Shown: piece after piece, positions 23,041 through 33,538 of the stretch | Layout of the letters: every line of letters starts with the position of its first letter | Numbering within the stretch: position 1 is the stretch's first letter | Assembly (NCBI GenBank): GCA_026122225.1 | Contig: JANEZZ010001570.1 | Span: forward strand, 2,666,001-2,730,000 | Reading direction: 5' to 3' | Source: Heloderma charlesbogerti | Taxonomy: Eukaryota > Chordata > Lepidosauria > Squamata > Helodermatidae | DNA: 64,000 nucleotides | The notes under the pieces: generated by a model | Told to the model about the DNA's origin: nothing | What the model saw: only the letters and a program-made list of their open reading frames with translations | Database searches by the model: none | Made by a program: the position numbers and the translations under genes

Positions 23041-23498
23041 AATTTCCACTGAAAGAATAAGACCTTGTTTTGAGAATAGGAAAATTTCTTGTTAAAATCT
23101 TAAGTGGAAGCTGGTACATTCCCACCCACTTGCAAGTAGTAGTACTCCAAGCTCCACCCACTTGATCAGCCCAGCTCTGTGCATCCCAGGTTCTCCCTGG
23201 CTCACGGTGGATTTTTTCCATCATCCCTAGAATGCTGGAATCATTCTGAACAATTTCACCTACTAAACCTATGAGCATGGTAGGCTGCTTAAATGGAATA
23301 AAGGACAACTTAACAAAACTATTGATTTAAAGAACATGTTCATTATAAGTAGGTCAAAGCTTCGTAACATAAAAATAATTTTGCTTACTCAACATAGGCA
23401 TTTTGAGATTAACATTTCAAAGAAGCCATAATATTCATAAACATGGGCTTGGGAACAGGGTGCAGATCAGGGGCATTGCGCCTCTTTAAGCCTGAGGG
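23041..23498. other. Non-coding stretch, nothing recognised
   Basis: No coding domain or nameable repeat. Confidence 0.4.
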
Positions 23499-23830
23499 TA
23501 GGGATGGCAGAGAATTCTGCCACGGATCTCGGGGAGGCCGAATGCCAGTGCATTCAGCCCCCCCAAAATCTGTGGTGGAACGGCCTGCCACACCCCCCCG
23601 TGGATCCCCCTGGGACGAGACTTACCTGGGGCAGATCTTCCAGGCAGCGGCAGCTCCGGCAGCGGCTCTGGCGGTGGCTTCGGCTGGTCTTCCGACCGGC
23701 TGCCGCCGCCGCCATTTGCAGTTTTTTTGTGTGTTTTTTACACACACGTGATAGGCTACGTACGTTTTTACGTAGCCTAAAATGTCTGGGTAAAAAAAAA
23801 AGGTGTACACAAATGGCGGCGGCTATGGCT
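23499..23830. mobile_element. Foldback hAT element, end-B half, right side missing
   Basis: Starts TAGGGATGGCAGAGAATTC, the end-B terminus. Going in: an inverted splice donor (ACTTACCTG, 23620-23628), a GCCGCC-rich block, GCCGCCATTTGC (23708-23719), a TACGTA palindrome (23748-23783), then ATGGCGGCGGC at 23814. Similarity stops at about 23830 with no terminus, so no TSD could be checked. Confidence 0.75.
23626..23715 (-). other. Putative 30-codon first-exon-like ORF in foldback element
   Basis: On the minus strand an ATG in good context (CAAATGG, A at -3 and G at +4) opens 30 codons rich in Ala, Arg and Ser (MAAAAAGRKTSR at the start, EDLPQ at the end) that run exactly to CAG|GTAAGT, in phase 0. 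The equivalent place in the element at 35594-36869 (36647-36742, plus strand) has 32 codons with MAAVAASRKTSR, EDPPQ and the same phase. No known protein resembles it. Coding is inference. Confidence 0.35.
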
Positions 23831-26127
23831 ATACTATACTATAGCTGACACAAGACTTGATCCAGTGAATTTACTGTTAAGAGAGAGAGAAAGTAAAAAT
23901 ATCATTCGAATAAGCTTTTTTTTTTTTTACTAGTTCCCCTGTAATCTGCATTCTACCTAAGAACATGGTGGAATTGATGATTCAGGGAACTGCTATATCC
24001 AGAAATAAATTTTTAATTGAAGGTTTCAGTGCCAGGACTTCTTATGACCATGCATGATTTCTCCTGTTATTTTTCTTGCATGAAATCAGAATGACTTTTT
24101 CCAAAGCTTCTGGTCTAATATAGGGTCCACTTGATTATTTGCATTTATATCAGTAAGCTTTGAATTAGTTCTGGTTGCAACGCTTGTTTCTTGCAGCACC
24201 TCCATGTAAGTATGAATGAATCTATCCATTTCAGTTTATTTTTCCCATCTGTCTAGAACTTTGAGACAAACTTTTTGGCATGAAAATTTGTATGTATTTT
24301 GTATGCAATTTTGCCTAACATTCACATTTTTGCTAGCAGTTTTTCCTCATATAATGCATTTTTTACTGACATGTTTCCTAAGACATACATTTTTTAAAAT
24401 GGATAACTCCACTGCAAAATTCAGAGAAGTGTGAATTTCCAAGGATAACTGAGTTTCCGTTCAGATAGTGTTTCAAAAGAGTGTAATTAGGAAAGTTCTG
24501 TGAAATGAAGAACTTCCTCTTCCAACTTTACCCCCATGTGTGGCAAACCTGCCTAGTTCTGTACTAAAAACATGTTCTGGTCATTTTGTGCTGTCAGTAT
24601 TCGTTTTTCTGCCAAGGCAGTTCCTCTGGAGAACTGCATGGAGAGCCACAGCAGAATTAATTATCCAAGATGTCCTGGGATAATGCCAGGTGCTGTCACA
24701 TGTAAGCACTAGGGGTGATCAGATAACATTTCATGCCACAGTTCCTTTGCCATAATACATGCCCTCTGGGGCAATGAATAGGCAAACATTTTCTTGCAGT
24801 TAGCACATAGTGAATCAGCACGTAAGTTCCACAACATGTATTAGATGTCTTTTTCCAATACCCACTATACTGCCTGTAGTACTGTGAGCTTGCATTTAAA
24901 ATGAAATGAAAATTGAAAAAACACCTAAGATGAAATAGAAAAAAGTTGTTATCTTCAGCTACAGTTTATGAATATTACATGTTCCTGTTTCTATACCATT
25001 GCTTTCCCATTTTTAATTCACTGTATCCACGTTTATCCAAAATTAAGCCCACTTAGCTTAATGGAATTTTCATCTGAGTAAATGTAGATAGGATTAGACT
25101 CCTGCTCAGCTGTGGAAGAAATCTTGAATGTGTATAGTCTTAAGCAAAGTTAAGTAATTTCAAGTCCCATTGATTTTAGTGGAAAGACTTAAGCATGTGC
25201 TTAAAGCTCTGGAATTAAAATCAATGGGACTTCAAAGAAAATGACTTTGGAAAAAGCCCAGTATTCACCTTCTATCATTCTTCTTTGTTGTGAAAAGCTT
25301 CATTTTTTCATGTTTATTTCAAAATACAATGTAATGTTCATGAACTTTGAAAGTCTGAGTTATCAGCGGTGGTGCATTCACATCCATTCCGTTTCTACTG
25401 TAAATAGAACGCCAACTTGTGTACAAAAGAAGATGACAAAAGGGTCGGCTGGGTGCAGATTGGTGCGGCAAAGCAGGGAACCTCAACCATCAAAGAAGAA
25501 AAGGACCAATCAATTATGCAATGGCCTGTCTTCTTTGACAGTTTATCATCCAGTTGAATGTATCTCTCTGTGTGTATTACATACAAATTAGTTCTACATA
25601 CTGAGCTGTAAGTTCCTGGTTTCGTATAAAAGTAAAATTGTGTTTGCATATACAATTTCTATGATGGGGATCATATCAGCGATTTCGGCACATCTAATAC
25701 TCCACATGGCACCCATCAGTGCTTTTGCAGGCTCCACTAGTCCCCTGCTTTGTGCAGTGCAGATGGAGGCACAGGTACCACTATGGCAGGTGGTGCAATC
25801 AGACTATTGTGTGTGAATGGAAACAGAAAAAAACCCTTTTGAGTTTCCTTCACTTGTTGTTGTTTTAGTTAGGGGGGCGAGTTTTAAGGTATTAATGTTT
25901 ATTCCTACATTTGACTCCTGCCTGAAGAAAAGTTGTGTGAAACAGGAATGGTTTCCTTTCCTTTCCATTTCTTTCCTTTCATTATTCATTATGAAATATA
26001 CAAATGGGAAGAATAGTGTAGGCTGGTAATTTTCAGTGCACAGGTGTTGAGTACCCAGATTCCAACCAGCATGCAAAAATATAGAATGAAAGGAAGTTTG
26101 CATTGCTCCTGTTAATCCCAATTACTA
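23831..26127. other. Non-coding stretch with degenerate short palindromes
   Basis: 25032-25105 and 25163-25236 contain inverted CCCATTGATTTTA / TAAAATCAATGGGAC pairs reminiscent of the short MITE family. No gene recognised. Confidence 0.4.
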
Positions 26128-26395
26128 CTCAAAGGATAGACAAATCTTTGTTAGACAAATTCCTGTAGGAGAAGGCTATCACAGTGGCTACTAGTCCTGA
26201 TGCCTCTGTGTTACCTCCAGTATCAGAGGCAGTAAGCCTATGTACACCAGTTGCTGGGGAACATGGGCAGAAGGGTGCTGCTGAACTCATGACCTGCTTG
26301 TGGGTTTCCTTGTGACAGCTGGCTGGCCAGTGTGTGAAAAGAATGCTGGACTAGATGGATCCTTGGTCTGATCCAGTATAGCTCTTCTAATAAAT
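26128..26395 (+). mobile_element. CR1-type LINE 3' end
   Basis: GACAAATTCCTGTAGGAGAAGG is the last coding stretch of a squamate CR1 ORF2. It is followed by the typical 3' UTR: GGCTACTAGTCCTGATG, CCTCCAGTATCAGAGGCAGTA, CCAGTTGCTGGGGAACA and GATCCAGTATAGCTCTTCT. Strongly 5' truncated. Confidence 0.75.
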
Positions 26396-26447
26396 GGGCC
26401 TTACAATCGAGGCCTATATGCTTTGTACCACTTTTTCATATAAAAAA

Positions 26448-26560
26448 GGGGTGGGCAACCTTTTCCTGTCAATATATTACCTTGTGGGTAAAACGTTGGG
26501 GGTGAACGGGGCCAAAGCCAGTGGTGGGCAAGGCCACAGCCAAAAATGGGTGGTTCAGCC
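26448..26560 (+). mobile_element. hAT-like MITE left end (partial)
   Basis: GGGGTGGGCAACCTTTTCCTG followed by ATTACCTTGTGGGTAAAACG and GGTGGGCAAGGCCACAGCC fits a frequent hAT-type repeat starting CAGGGGTGGGCAACC. No right end or TSD found. Confidence 0.5.
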
Positions 26561-28029
26561 CTTTTCTCTGTTTTTGCTACTCCCTTTTCTCACCCTTTCT
26601 GTCAGCCCCTTTTCTCTTTCTTTCTCTTTCTGCCCATGCAGTGGGCTGCCAGGGAAAGGACAGATTTCTCTTGCCAGAAGGCTGAACTGATAACATGCAG
26701 AGGGTTTCGGAAATTAAGGCAAGGGTGAAGACTGCAGGTTTTCCACCTACATAATGATAAAACAATATTCGAGACAAGTACCCCAGTTTCTCCTTAGAAC
26801 TACCAAAGGTTGATATAATTACAGGATCCATTCAAGCTATTTGTTTGGAGGCTTTATTTAATCCCCATGTTCTCTTTATGGATCTTCAAATGAACACCCC
26901 TTGCACATTAAAAGGGGGAGCATGGCTGAACTTGTCACCCCACCCTCCATTGCTGATGTGCATGCCAGCCATGACTTCCACCAGTCACACGTCACAAGAG
27001 ATGGGTCCCTTCACACATACCAACATACATATGTAGATCGCTTCCATGCAAGGTGGGATCCGGACTGGCCAAGTATTCTCCTCCTCTCATGTGGAGGAGC
27101 TCTCCGCACCTACATTAGTATGCACGTAGGGTCCCTTTTCATCAGTGGTGATGTGGAGCCAAGGCTCACAGCGACACAGCGCCAGCCCTTTTTAATTAAC
27201 AGGGATGCTATCATCATCTACCCGCCCCCTCAGAAGTCCCTGTCCCCTCTAAGCTTAGCTGCACTTCTCCCAGTAGCTGGAGGGAAATGCATTTTCCAAG
27301 TATATTGTTCCCTGTAGTAATGCAAAGCATTTTGGGGCGCCTTGGTCTTGAATGGGCAATTAAGAGCCATTAGCTAACCCCCCCCCCCGCTCCTAATGGA
27401 GATAAAACTGCTAGAACTGGTTTGTTGATATGGATCAATGTTCCTGCCTGTATTTTTGGACTGTCCTTGGGATTGTGGCTATGGAGAATGTCATGATGAG
27501 GGCATGCACTTCAAAATTTACCACTGTATCACTGCTTCTCATATTCGAAAATGCAGCTGACCAGGAGCATGGCTGACATGCATAGTGCCGGCAGGGGTGG
27601 GGCTAGTCCACATGGCCCTGGGGTCCCCTCACAGAGACTTTGAATCTCCCCTTTATTTCCAGCAATCTGAAAAGCTGAACTAGAAATCAGAATCAGGTTC
27701 CAATGGCAACTCTCCTCTCAGGGGGAATAGCAGCTCTGGGACCAAAGTTTCGTTGGGACCACTGCAGGGCATGGGGGAAGATTAACTACTTCCCTTCTCA
27801 TGGGCCTCGGTTCTGATCCTGATAGCAGCTGTGTGTGGGAGAATTTTTTAATTAAAAACAACCTGGATACATGAACTGCAATCATATCTTTCACATACTG
27901 TTTAGTCTGGCACTAGGGACAAACGAACTCCTCTGCGCCCGCCCCACGCACTGCTCGACAGACCCCCATAGCTTACCCGACCTTGTGTTGCGCTGGGCAA
28001 GCTGCCAGACAGGCTGCAGGCATCCAGCA
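26561..28029. other. Non-coding stretch, nothing recognised
   Basis: A TTTCTCTTTC-rich patch lies at 26605-26632. No gene identified. Confidence 0.4.
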
Positions 28030-28093
28030 AATGGCATGCAGCTCTTCTTCCTGTTAGCTGCCATTTTGTATAAAACTCGTGGGTAAACTACAT

Positions 28094-28265
28094 TTATTTA
28101 TTTATTTATTTATTTATTTAGGGGTGTTTTTACCCCACTCTTCAGCCAAAAAAGGCTCCCAGAGTGGCTTACAAAGATGAATATTAAGATAGTCCCTGCC
28201 CTCGAGCTTACAATCTAAAAGACACGACACAAAAGGAAAAGGGACTGGGAGGAAGGAGGGGAAGG
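28094..28265 (-). mobile_element. LINE 3' tail
   Basis: (TTTA)n at the low coordinate, then TACCCCACTCTTCAGCC, CCCAGAGTGGCTTACAAAG and TCGAGCTTACAATCTAAAAG, as in vertebrate LINE 3' UTRs. Family not fixed (L2 or CR1/L3-like). Confidence 0.55.
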
Positions 28266-28290
28266 AAAGCAAATACACCAATGATAGATG

Positions 28291-28581
28291 TATAGGACCA
28301 GGTTGGTCTCCCCCCTGCAATGATGTTCATCCTGGGAGGCAGGGGGTGTAGCCCCCCAGTGGCCCTCGGTTTTCTAGCTGATGGATGAGGCCAGAGTCTG
28401 CAGTCCCAAGGAAGTGTCAGTTGGAGCTGCGTGTTCTTTCTAGCAGGGAGGGGAGGAGTGAGCTCCCTGCAGCTCCCCCCTCTCTGGCTGATGTAAAGGA
28501 CCAGGTTGGTCTCCACCCTGCGATGATGTTCATCCTAGGAGGCAGGAGGTGTAGCCTCCCAGTGGCCCTCAGTTCTCTAGC
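28291..28581. repeat. Direct repeat pair, units of about 86 bp, 206 bp apart
   Basis: AGGACCAGGTTGGTCTCC..CCCTGC, ATGATGTTCATCCT, GGAGGCAGG and TAGCC..CCCAGTGGCCCTC occur at 28291-28377 and again at 28497-28581 with few differences. Confidence 0.85.
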
Positions 28582-28755
28582 CCTCTACATACTACATTTA
28601 CTTACATAAATGGCACTTTCCGCAAAAGGGTCACTGTAAATAGTGCCATTTATGCCTGTAGTATTGCATAAATGGCGCTATTTATGGCTGCCATTTTGTG
28701 GAAATTGCAATTTACATAAGTAGTTTACCCATGATTTTTACTGAAAATGGTGCTT

Positions 28756-29511
28756 GCGGGTAACTGGGGATCCCTGCATACTGAATCGGACAAGTGCAGG
28801 GACCCATGGACTGGCACTGGGCAGCCAAGCTGGCGAGAAATTGCCAAGCTTGAGCACCAACCGGATAAGTAACCTCCGACATCCCTATCTGACACTTTGG
28901 CCAGTCAGGCACAATGGCCAGGCACTTTGTAAGTTTCACAACATATGGTTGCCCACTATGGGGGATTTCCTCTCCCCAGCTCTAACACCACCTGTGTGGA
29001 AACTGCTTCTTCACTAGGCAATCCCACCTATAGGGTTTCATATTTATAGCAAATGCTTCTATTTGGGATCTAAGAAACTGTCTGCCACTATATCTCAGAG
29101 TTCCACAAATTGACCGTTTTCTGTTGCCACCATTTCTGATAGAATACTTTAAAAACCCCTAGTAGCTGGTATAAGAGGCTTAGGTGTGAGATGGGCACCA
29201 ACACTAGAGACAAGATGAACTACTAAACAAGTAATTTCTTAAAGGGATATTTTGTATATAAGGGATTACTAATATTTACTTTGGGGTTTTCAAAAGACTG
29301 CTTAGTGACAATTCTTAAGGACTCTAGAGACACTGTTTCTGCTACAAGCCTCTTATTGATTTCTTTTACCTCTGTCCAAATTCCCTTCTTCCACCCAAGC
29401 CAAATACACTTGCAACCAGGTTCAGTTTCTGGGTACAGTCTTCCTCTGACACCAAAGCTCCTCCTGTTGTATTTCTGTACTTGGACAGTTTATCTGGTAT
29501 TTTACTGCCTG
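28756..29511. other. Non-coding stretch, nothing recognised
   Basis: No nameable repeat or gene. Confidence 0.4.
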
Positions 29512-29519
29512 CTCACAAC
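29512..29519 (+). repeat. TSD of foldback hAT element (CTCACAAC)
   Basis: Repeated exactly at 30145-30152. Confidence 0.9.
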
Positions 29520-30144
29520 TAGGGATGGCAGAGAATTCCACCACGGACTCCAGTGAGGCCGGATTCTTTAGAATCACCCCCCTGGAGTCCGTGGTGGAAC
29601 GGCCTCCCCCCGCCACTCCGCAGAATCCCCCCAGGACAGACCTACCTGGTGGCAGATGAGGCAGCGGCGGCTCCGGCAGCAAATAAAGTGGCCGCGGCAG
29701 CTCCTGTCACTGCCAGGCTGCTGCGGCCACCATTTGTGTCCCTACACTAGCCCATGATAGGCTATGTATATATTTACGTAGCCTATCACAGCTAAAGCAG
29801 GGATGCAAATGGCGTAGGGGACGCCATTTGCATCCCTGCTTTAGCTGTGATAGGCTATGTAAATATTTACGTAGCCTATCATGGGCTAGCGTAGGGACGC
29901 AAATGGCATCCCCTACACAGGACGCCATTTGCGTCTGCCGGAGCCCGGCAGCGGCCCCACTGCAGGTTGTCCCAGCCAGCGGCTCCACAGACTGGCTGCG
30001 GAGTGGAGCCGGCCGGGCAGGATTCCAGGGGGGAAGAAACGGATCGCCTCCCGCCCGTCGAGGATTCCAGAGGGAGGAACGGATCGCCTCCCCCCACCTG
30101 TGGACCCCAGCAGAGCTAGGTAAGTTGAGTTTTGTACACCCATA
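29520..30144. mobile_element. Complete foldback hAT element, 625 bp
   Basis: Left terminus TAGGGATGGCAG (end B), right terminus GTACACCCATA (end A), and an exact 8-bp TSD, CTCACAAC. From left to right: outward donor ACCTAC (29640-29645, minus strand GTAGGT), GGCCACCATTTG, a palindrome GTGATAGGCTAYGTA..TACGTAGCCTATCA twice (29751-29793 and 29844-29884) around mirrored GCAAATGGCG..CGCCATTTGC, a GC-rich block, and the outward donor AG|GTAAGT (30120-30125). It has no transposase and must be mobilised in trans. Confidence 0.92.
30120..30125 (+). promoter_or_regulatory. Outward-facing splice-donor-like motif
   Basis: TAG|GTAAGT lies 19 bp inside the right terminus. The same motif at the same place is seen in end A of other copies (35612-35617, 37749-37754 and 864-869 on the minus strand; 49984-49989 and 153-158 on the plus strand, less perfect). 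Use as a donor is not shown. Confidence 0.4.
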
Positions 30145-30188
30145 CTCACAACCCTTGTTCTGGCAAGGCCTTAGGGCAGTCTCCTAGG

Positions 30189-30313
30189 CTGAATCTACAC
30201 ATAGCAGTTATACCATTGTCATAACTATTGGTATACATGACACCAATGCGCACCAATAGTTATGATAACGGTATGATAATGGTATAACTGCTATGTGTAG
30301 ATTCAGTCCAGCT
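30189..30313. mobile_element. Near-perfect palindromic MITE, about 125 bp
   Basis: GGCTGAATCTACACATAGCAG at the left and CTGCTATGTGTAGATTCAG at the right are exact inverses. TTATACCATT..CATAACTATTGG and CCAATAGTTATG..AATGGTATAA continue the fold. The terminal GAATCTACAC resembles the GATCTACA ends of the large elements at 9918 and 30703. Confidence 0.85.
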
Positions 30314-30702
30314 GCTGAAATAACACAGCCCCTACACCTGATCTTCACCAGCCACGTAAGGTTATCCCATAAAGAAGGAATAGCTTAACATCCAGGCCTT
30401 GGCTATTCCCTTTGTACTCAGCTTTCTCCTAGTCCTTCTATAACACCATCCACTAACCAGCAGACCTCCTCCCTCCCTAACTACCACAGACTAACTTCCC
30501 AACTGTCAACTCTTTAACTGTCATTTCTCAACAGCTCGTTTCCATCTAGATGGAATCCCACCAATCAGAAATATATTTATCTGATCCAGGCACCATCTGA
30601 CAATATTCAAAGCAATTGACTCTGTCTCCCCTTTCAGAACATCACTAAGCAACTACTACATAGGCCTTTGACAGTAACAAAACAAGGCCTCAGGCTTACT
30701 CA
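30314..30702. other. Non-coding stretch, nothing recognised
   Basis: No nameable repeat or gene. Confidence 0.4.
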
Positions 30703-30958
30703 GGGCCGATCTACATTGCACCCGCTATTGCAACGAAGTCGGGATCCTGTCAGATTAAATGCACTTGCATTAAAAAGTGATTATCCACACTCATCCATTC
30801 TCCCCGTTGGGGTTCTTGATCGAATGCGTGAGTTCGGTTCACACTTGAGAGCTGTGCTGTTTTCCTGTTCTTAAAGATGGTGGCTCTCATTGGAGGAGCA
30901 GAAACTCTCCCTGTTTCTGCTGATTCCCCGCCCACCATCCCTCTCTTTCTCTATCCCT

Positions 30959-30960
<2 letters not shown>

Positions 30961-30996
<36 letters not shown>
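30961..30996. repeat. (GT)n microsatellite
   Basis: About 18 GT units inside the large element. Confidence 0.9.
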
Positions 30997-30998
<2 letters not shown>

Positions 30999-31362
30999 GG
31001 ATGGTACGAGCATCCTGTTGGGGCTCGAAGCCCAGTGAGAGCTTGTCCCTTGCTGCCACCACTGTAGCAGGTGGGGGTGGAGGGAAGAAGGAGGCACCTA
31101 TCCTCTTCCCCCCCACCACCTGCTGGAGGCCAGGGCGAGAGGCTGGGGGGTGTCTGCCGATGATCTTTTCCCCACACCAGCCCTTTGCAGCCAGCCTGAG
31201 GAAGAGGGGCAGCGGCAACAGTACCCAGTGCTCTGCTTTGGGGGGGGGGGGCTGCTAGCATCTTCGAAGCTTCAAAGCTGCGCAGCTTCAAAGACCGTGA
31301 AATGACATTGCACAGGTTCCTCGGCACTCAAAGCTTTATCACCAGCAAGGAAACGGCTGGAG

Positions 31363-31443
31363 GTGCCTGCTCTTGTCTGATCTTGGAAGCTCAGCAGGGT
31401 CGGCCCTGGTCAGAATTTTGGATAAACGACCGCCCGGGAATCA
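31363..31443 (+). repeat. 5S-rRNA-like segment, plus strand
   Basis: CTTGTCTGATCTTGGAAGC, TCAGCAGGGTCGG and CCCTGGTCAGAATTTTGGAT, then GACCGCCCGGGAAT. This follows 5S rRNA from about base 32 to base 105, including box A and most of box C. It lies in the left arm of the inverted repeat and mirrors 32685-32765. The missing 5' third argues against a functional gene. Confidence 0.8.
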
Positions 31444-31555
31444 GACTTCCTGCACTGAGCAGGGGGTTGTTCTCTCCCTTCAAATGACACTAACTTTTAC
31501 CTCCTTCCATCCCCTGCTTCAGCTTAAAAAAAAAAAAAAAGGATCATAACTGAGT

Positions 31556-31645
31556 GCAGCTCCTTGAGATAGGCTGGGCCGGAACCGTATAGGGTTTTAA
31601 AGGTCAAAACCAAAACCTTGAATTTGGTGCAGAAAACCACTGGAA
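31556..31645 (-). mobile_element. L2 ORF2 internal fragment
   Basis: CTCCTTGAGATAGGCTGGGCC and TTTTAAAGGTCAAAACC match the LKERL..FKVLVLTFKTL coding region of the L2 at 55577-56185, same strand. Confidence 0.75.
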
Positions 31646-31852
31646 GGTCTTCCCCACCCCTACCTTACACACACATAATTCTCTTCTTCCTCCCCTTCTC
31701 TTGCTTGGATTTTGATTCTGGGGTTCCCTCCAGACAGACAGACCAACAGAGCCTGCCAGCCTACCTTTGAGCGCAGTGGAAGAATGCAATTAAAAAAGAA
31801 GGAAAGGAGGGGGACAAAATAAAAGGAAAAGCAAAGAAGCGCCATTTTATTT

Positions 31853-31960
31853 ATTTGTTTGTTTATTTATTTACTTACTTACTTACAATGTTTATATACC
31901 ACTCCACATCTAGACAGATTCTGGAGCAGTGAACAATATGCTGCCTTCCCTCACCCCATT
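31853..31960 (-). mobile_element. L2-type 3' tail
   Basis: TTTATTTGTTTG..TTACTTAC followed by AATGTTTATATACCACTCC and CAGATTCTGGAGCAGTGAACA; the same tail type as at 15690 and 63119. Confidence 0.65.
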
Positions 31961-31991
31961 CTAGCTTAACTGGTGCTGTAATATTTTCTCA

Positions 31992-32085
31992 CGGCCCCAA
32001 TCCTGGGCCCTCACTTACCCTAGAGTAAGCCACATTGAACTCAATGGAACTTACTACTGAGTAGACATAAGATCATCCTGTAAGT
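31992..32085. repeat. Short palindromic MITE
   Basis: CTCACTTACCCTAGAGTAAG..ATTGAACTCAAT..CTTACTACTGAGTAGAC; mirrored at 32430-32515 within the foldback. Confidence 0.6.
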
Positions 32086-32429
32086 CTGCAAGCCTCAAGT
32101 AAGCCCCATTGAGCCCCATAGGGTGCTCTGGAACAAAAGAGGACATTGCTTCTGGGCTTGGTGGGGTGAGGGATCAGAGGTGTCTCCCTTCATTGCAGGG
32201 AGGCATTTTACCCTCTGCTCCCTCCAACTGAGAAATGCAAAGGCATGAGAAGCTCAGGTCGGGGGCTGCTTACGTCTTTGAAGCCTGCCCACTGAAGAAA
32301 TTTATGCTTGAGTGCAGGGAAATCAGGCTGGAGAAGCCCTATTCTTTGAAGATTTGAAGATCTGAAGATTTGAAAATTTGAAGTTAATGCCTTAATTTTA
32401 AAAAAAAGGAAAGAAAAGATCACTTACAG

Positions 32430-32515
32430 GGTGATCTTATGTCTACTCAGTAGTTAGTTCCATTGAGTTCAATGTGGCTTACTCCAGAGTAAGTGAGTGC
32501 CCAGGATTGGGGTCA
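32430..32515. repeat. Short palindromic MITE (mirror of 31992-32085)
   Basis: GTCTACTCAGTAGTTAG..ATTGAGTTCAAT..CTTACTCCAGAGTAAGTGAG. Confidence 0.6.
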
Positions 32516-32684
32516 TGAGAAAACATTACAGCACCAGTTAAGCTAGAAAATGTGTGTGTATGTGTGTATAAAGGCACTCAGTTGTGATCCATTTTTAAAA
32601 AAAGCCAAAGCAGGGGATAGAAGGAGGTAAAACTTAGTGTCATTTGAAGGGAGAGAACAACCCCCTGCTCAGTTCAGGAAGTCT

Positions 32685-32765
32685 GATTCCCAAGCGGTCT
32701 CCCATCCAAAATTCTGAGCAGGGCTTACCCGGCTGAGCTTCCCTGATGAGACAAGAGCTGGCATT
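32685..32765 (-). repeat. 5S-rRNA-like segment, minus strand
   Basis: The minus strand reads CTTGTCTCATCAGGGAAGC, TCAGCCGGGTAAG, CCCTGCTCAGAATTTTGGAT and GGGAGACCGCTTGGGAAT. It is the inverted partner of 31363-31443 and equivalent to 11648-11725 in copy 1. Confidence 0.8.
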
Positions 32766-33108
32766 TCTAGCCCTCTGCTGGTTGGTGATAAAACTTCCAG
32801 TGCTAAGGAACCTATGCTATCAGTAGCTGGAAGACCAGAAGGGAACATCTAGAGCTGTGATTGGACAGGAGGGAAATACAAACACTGCCGTATATGGACA
32901 GGCATGGGAGGCGACTATGACCTTATAAAGTAATGGACACAGAAGAGCAGAGCACATAAATGCGAAATACCGGGATATCAGGGTATTGAAAGCGGGAGCA
33001 CAGAAGTGGGAAATTCTGGTCCCAATTCGAGGCGGGTCCTGCGTAGTGTAAAAGACCAGCAGTGAAACCTTATTGGAAGCGGAAAAACAGTAAGTGTAGA
33101 TTGGCCCC

Positions 33109-33475
33109 TAGATACACTGTAGCCTCACAGAGGCCACACGAAGTAAACACTACATAACAACAACAGTTACATACTGGGCATTTCTTCACACCCATACTTT
33201 CCTATTCCAGCATAATACTCTTGTTTATATCAAAGATATTTTAAATATCTACTAAACATAAACAGAAAAAAATATTCCTTTCACAAGCTTTTGTAAATAC
33301 CCTCTAGAATTAGACTTTTCATTGCCTCAATCAAATAAATAAACAGAACCAGAGGCATGTCATTAAAGATATAGAAGAAGTACCAAATGCAACAATAATG
33401 AAAATCTGGAGCCTATGATAAAGAGAAATTTATCCTGCAATTTTTGGATTAAAAATAGAATCCTTTAGAAATGAA
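33109..33475. other. Non-coding stretch, nothing recognised
   Basis: AT-rich; no nameable element. Confidence 0.4.
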
Positions 33476-33538
33476 TTTTTTTTATTTTATTTTATTTATT
33501 AAATTTATTAATCACCCATCTGGCTGGTCACCCAGCCA
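33476..33538 (-). mobile_element. L2 tail fragment
   Basis: A T/A-rich tail, then TTATTAATCACCCATCTGGCTGG and TCACCCAGCC, as in the L2 at 55425. Confidence 0.7.

Larger units (their letters stand above)
28030..28755. repeat. Foldback element split by LINE tail and a duplicated block
   Basis: GCTGCCATTTTGTATAAAACTCGTGGGTAAACTAC (28059-28091, in part) pairs with GTAGTTTACCCATGATTTTTACTG (28722-28745). Between 28595 and 28722 smaller inverted repeats of ATAAATGGCRCTATTTA are present. The centre is occupied by a LINE tail (28094-28265) and a direct repeat (28291-28377, 28497-28581). Boundaries are approximate. Confidence 0.5.
30703..33108. mobile_element. Large DNA-transposon-like element with GGGCCGATCTACA ends, copy 2
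   Basis: Left end GGGCCGATCTACATTGC, right end GTGTAGATTGGCCCC. Left and right ends and the 32600-33100 block match copy 1 (9918-12075). Internally, about 31320-31550 plus 31965-32100 is repeated in inverted orientation at 32430-32830, so a large part of the element folds back on itself. Each arm carries a 5S-rRNA-like segment. The left arm was interrupted by L2 and LINE-tail sequence (31556-31645, 31853-31960). No transposase was found and no clear TSD. Confidence 0.6.

Noticed and set aside
30887..31327. ORFs spanning the (GT)n tract
   Set aside because: Driven by the dinucleotide repeat encoding alternating residues in all frames.
31363..31443. Functional 5S rRNA gene
   Set aside because: The 5' third is missing, box C is altered, and the segment recurs in transposon arms; a pseudogene or captured fragment is the better reading.
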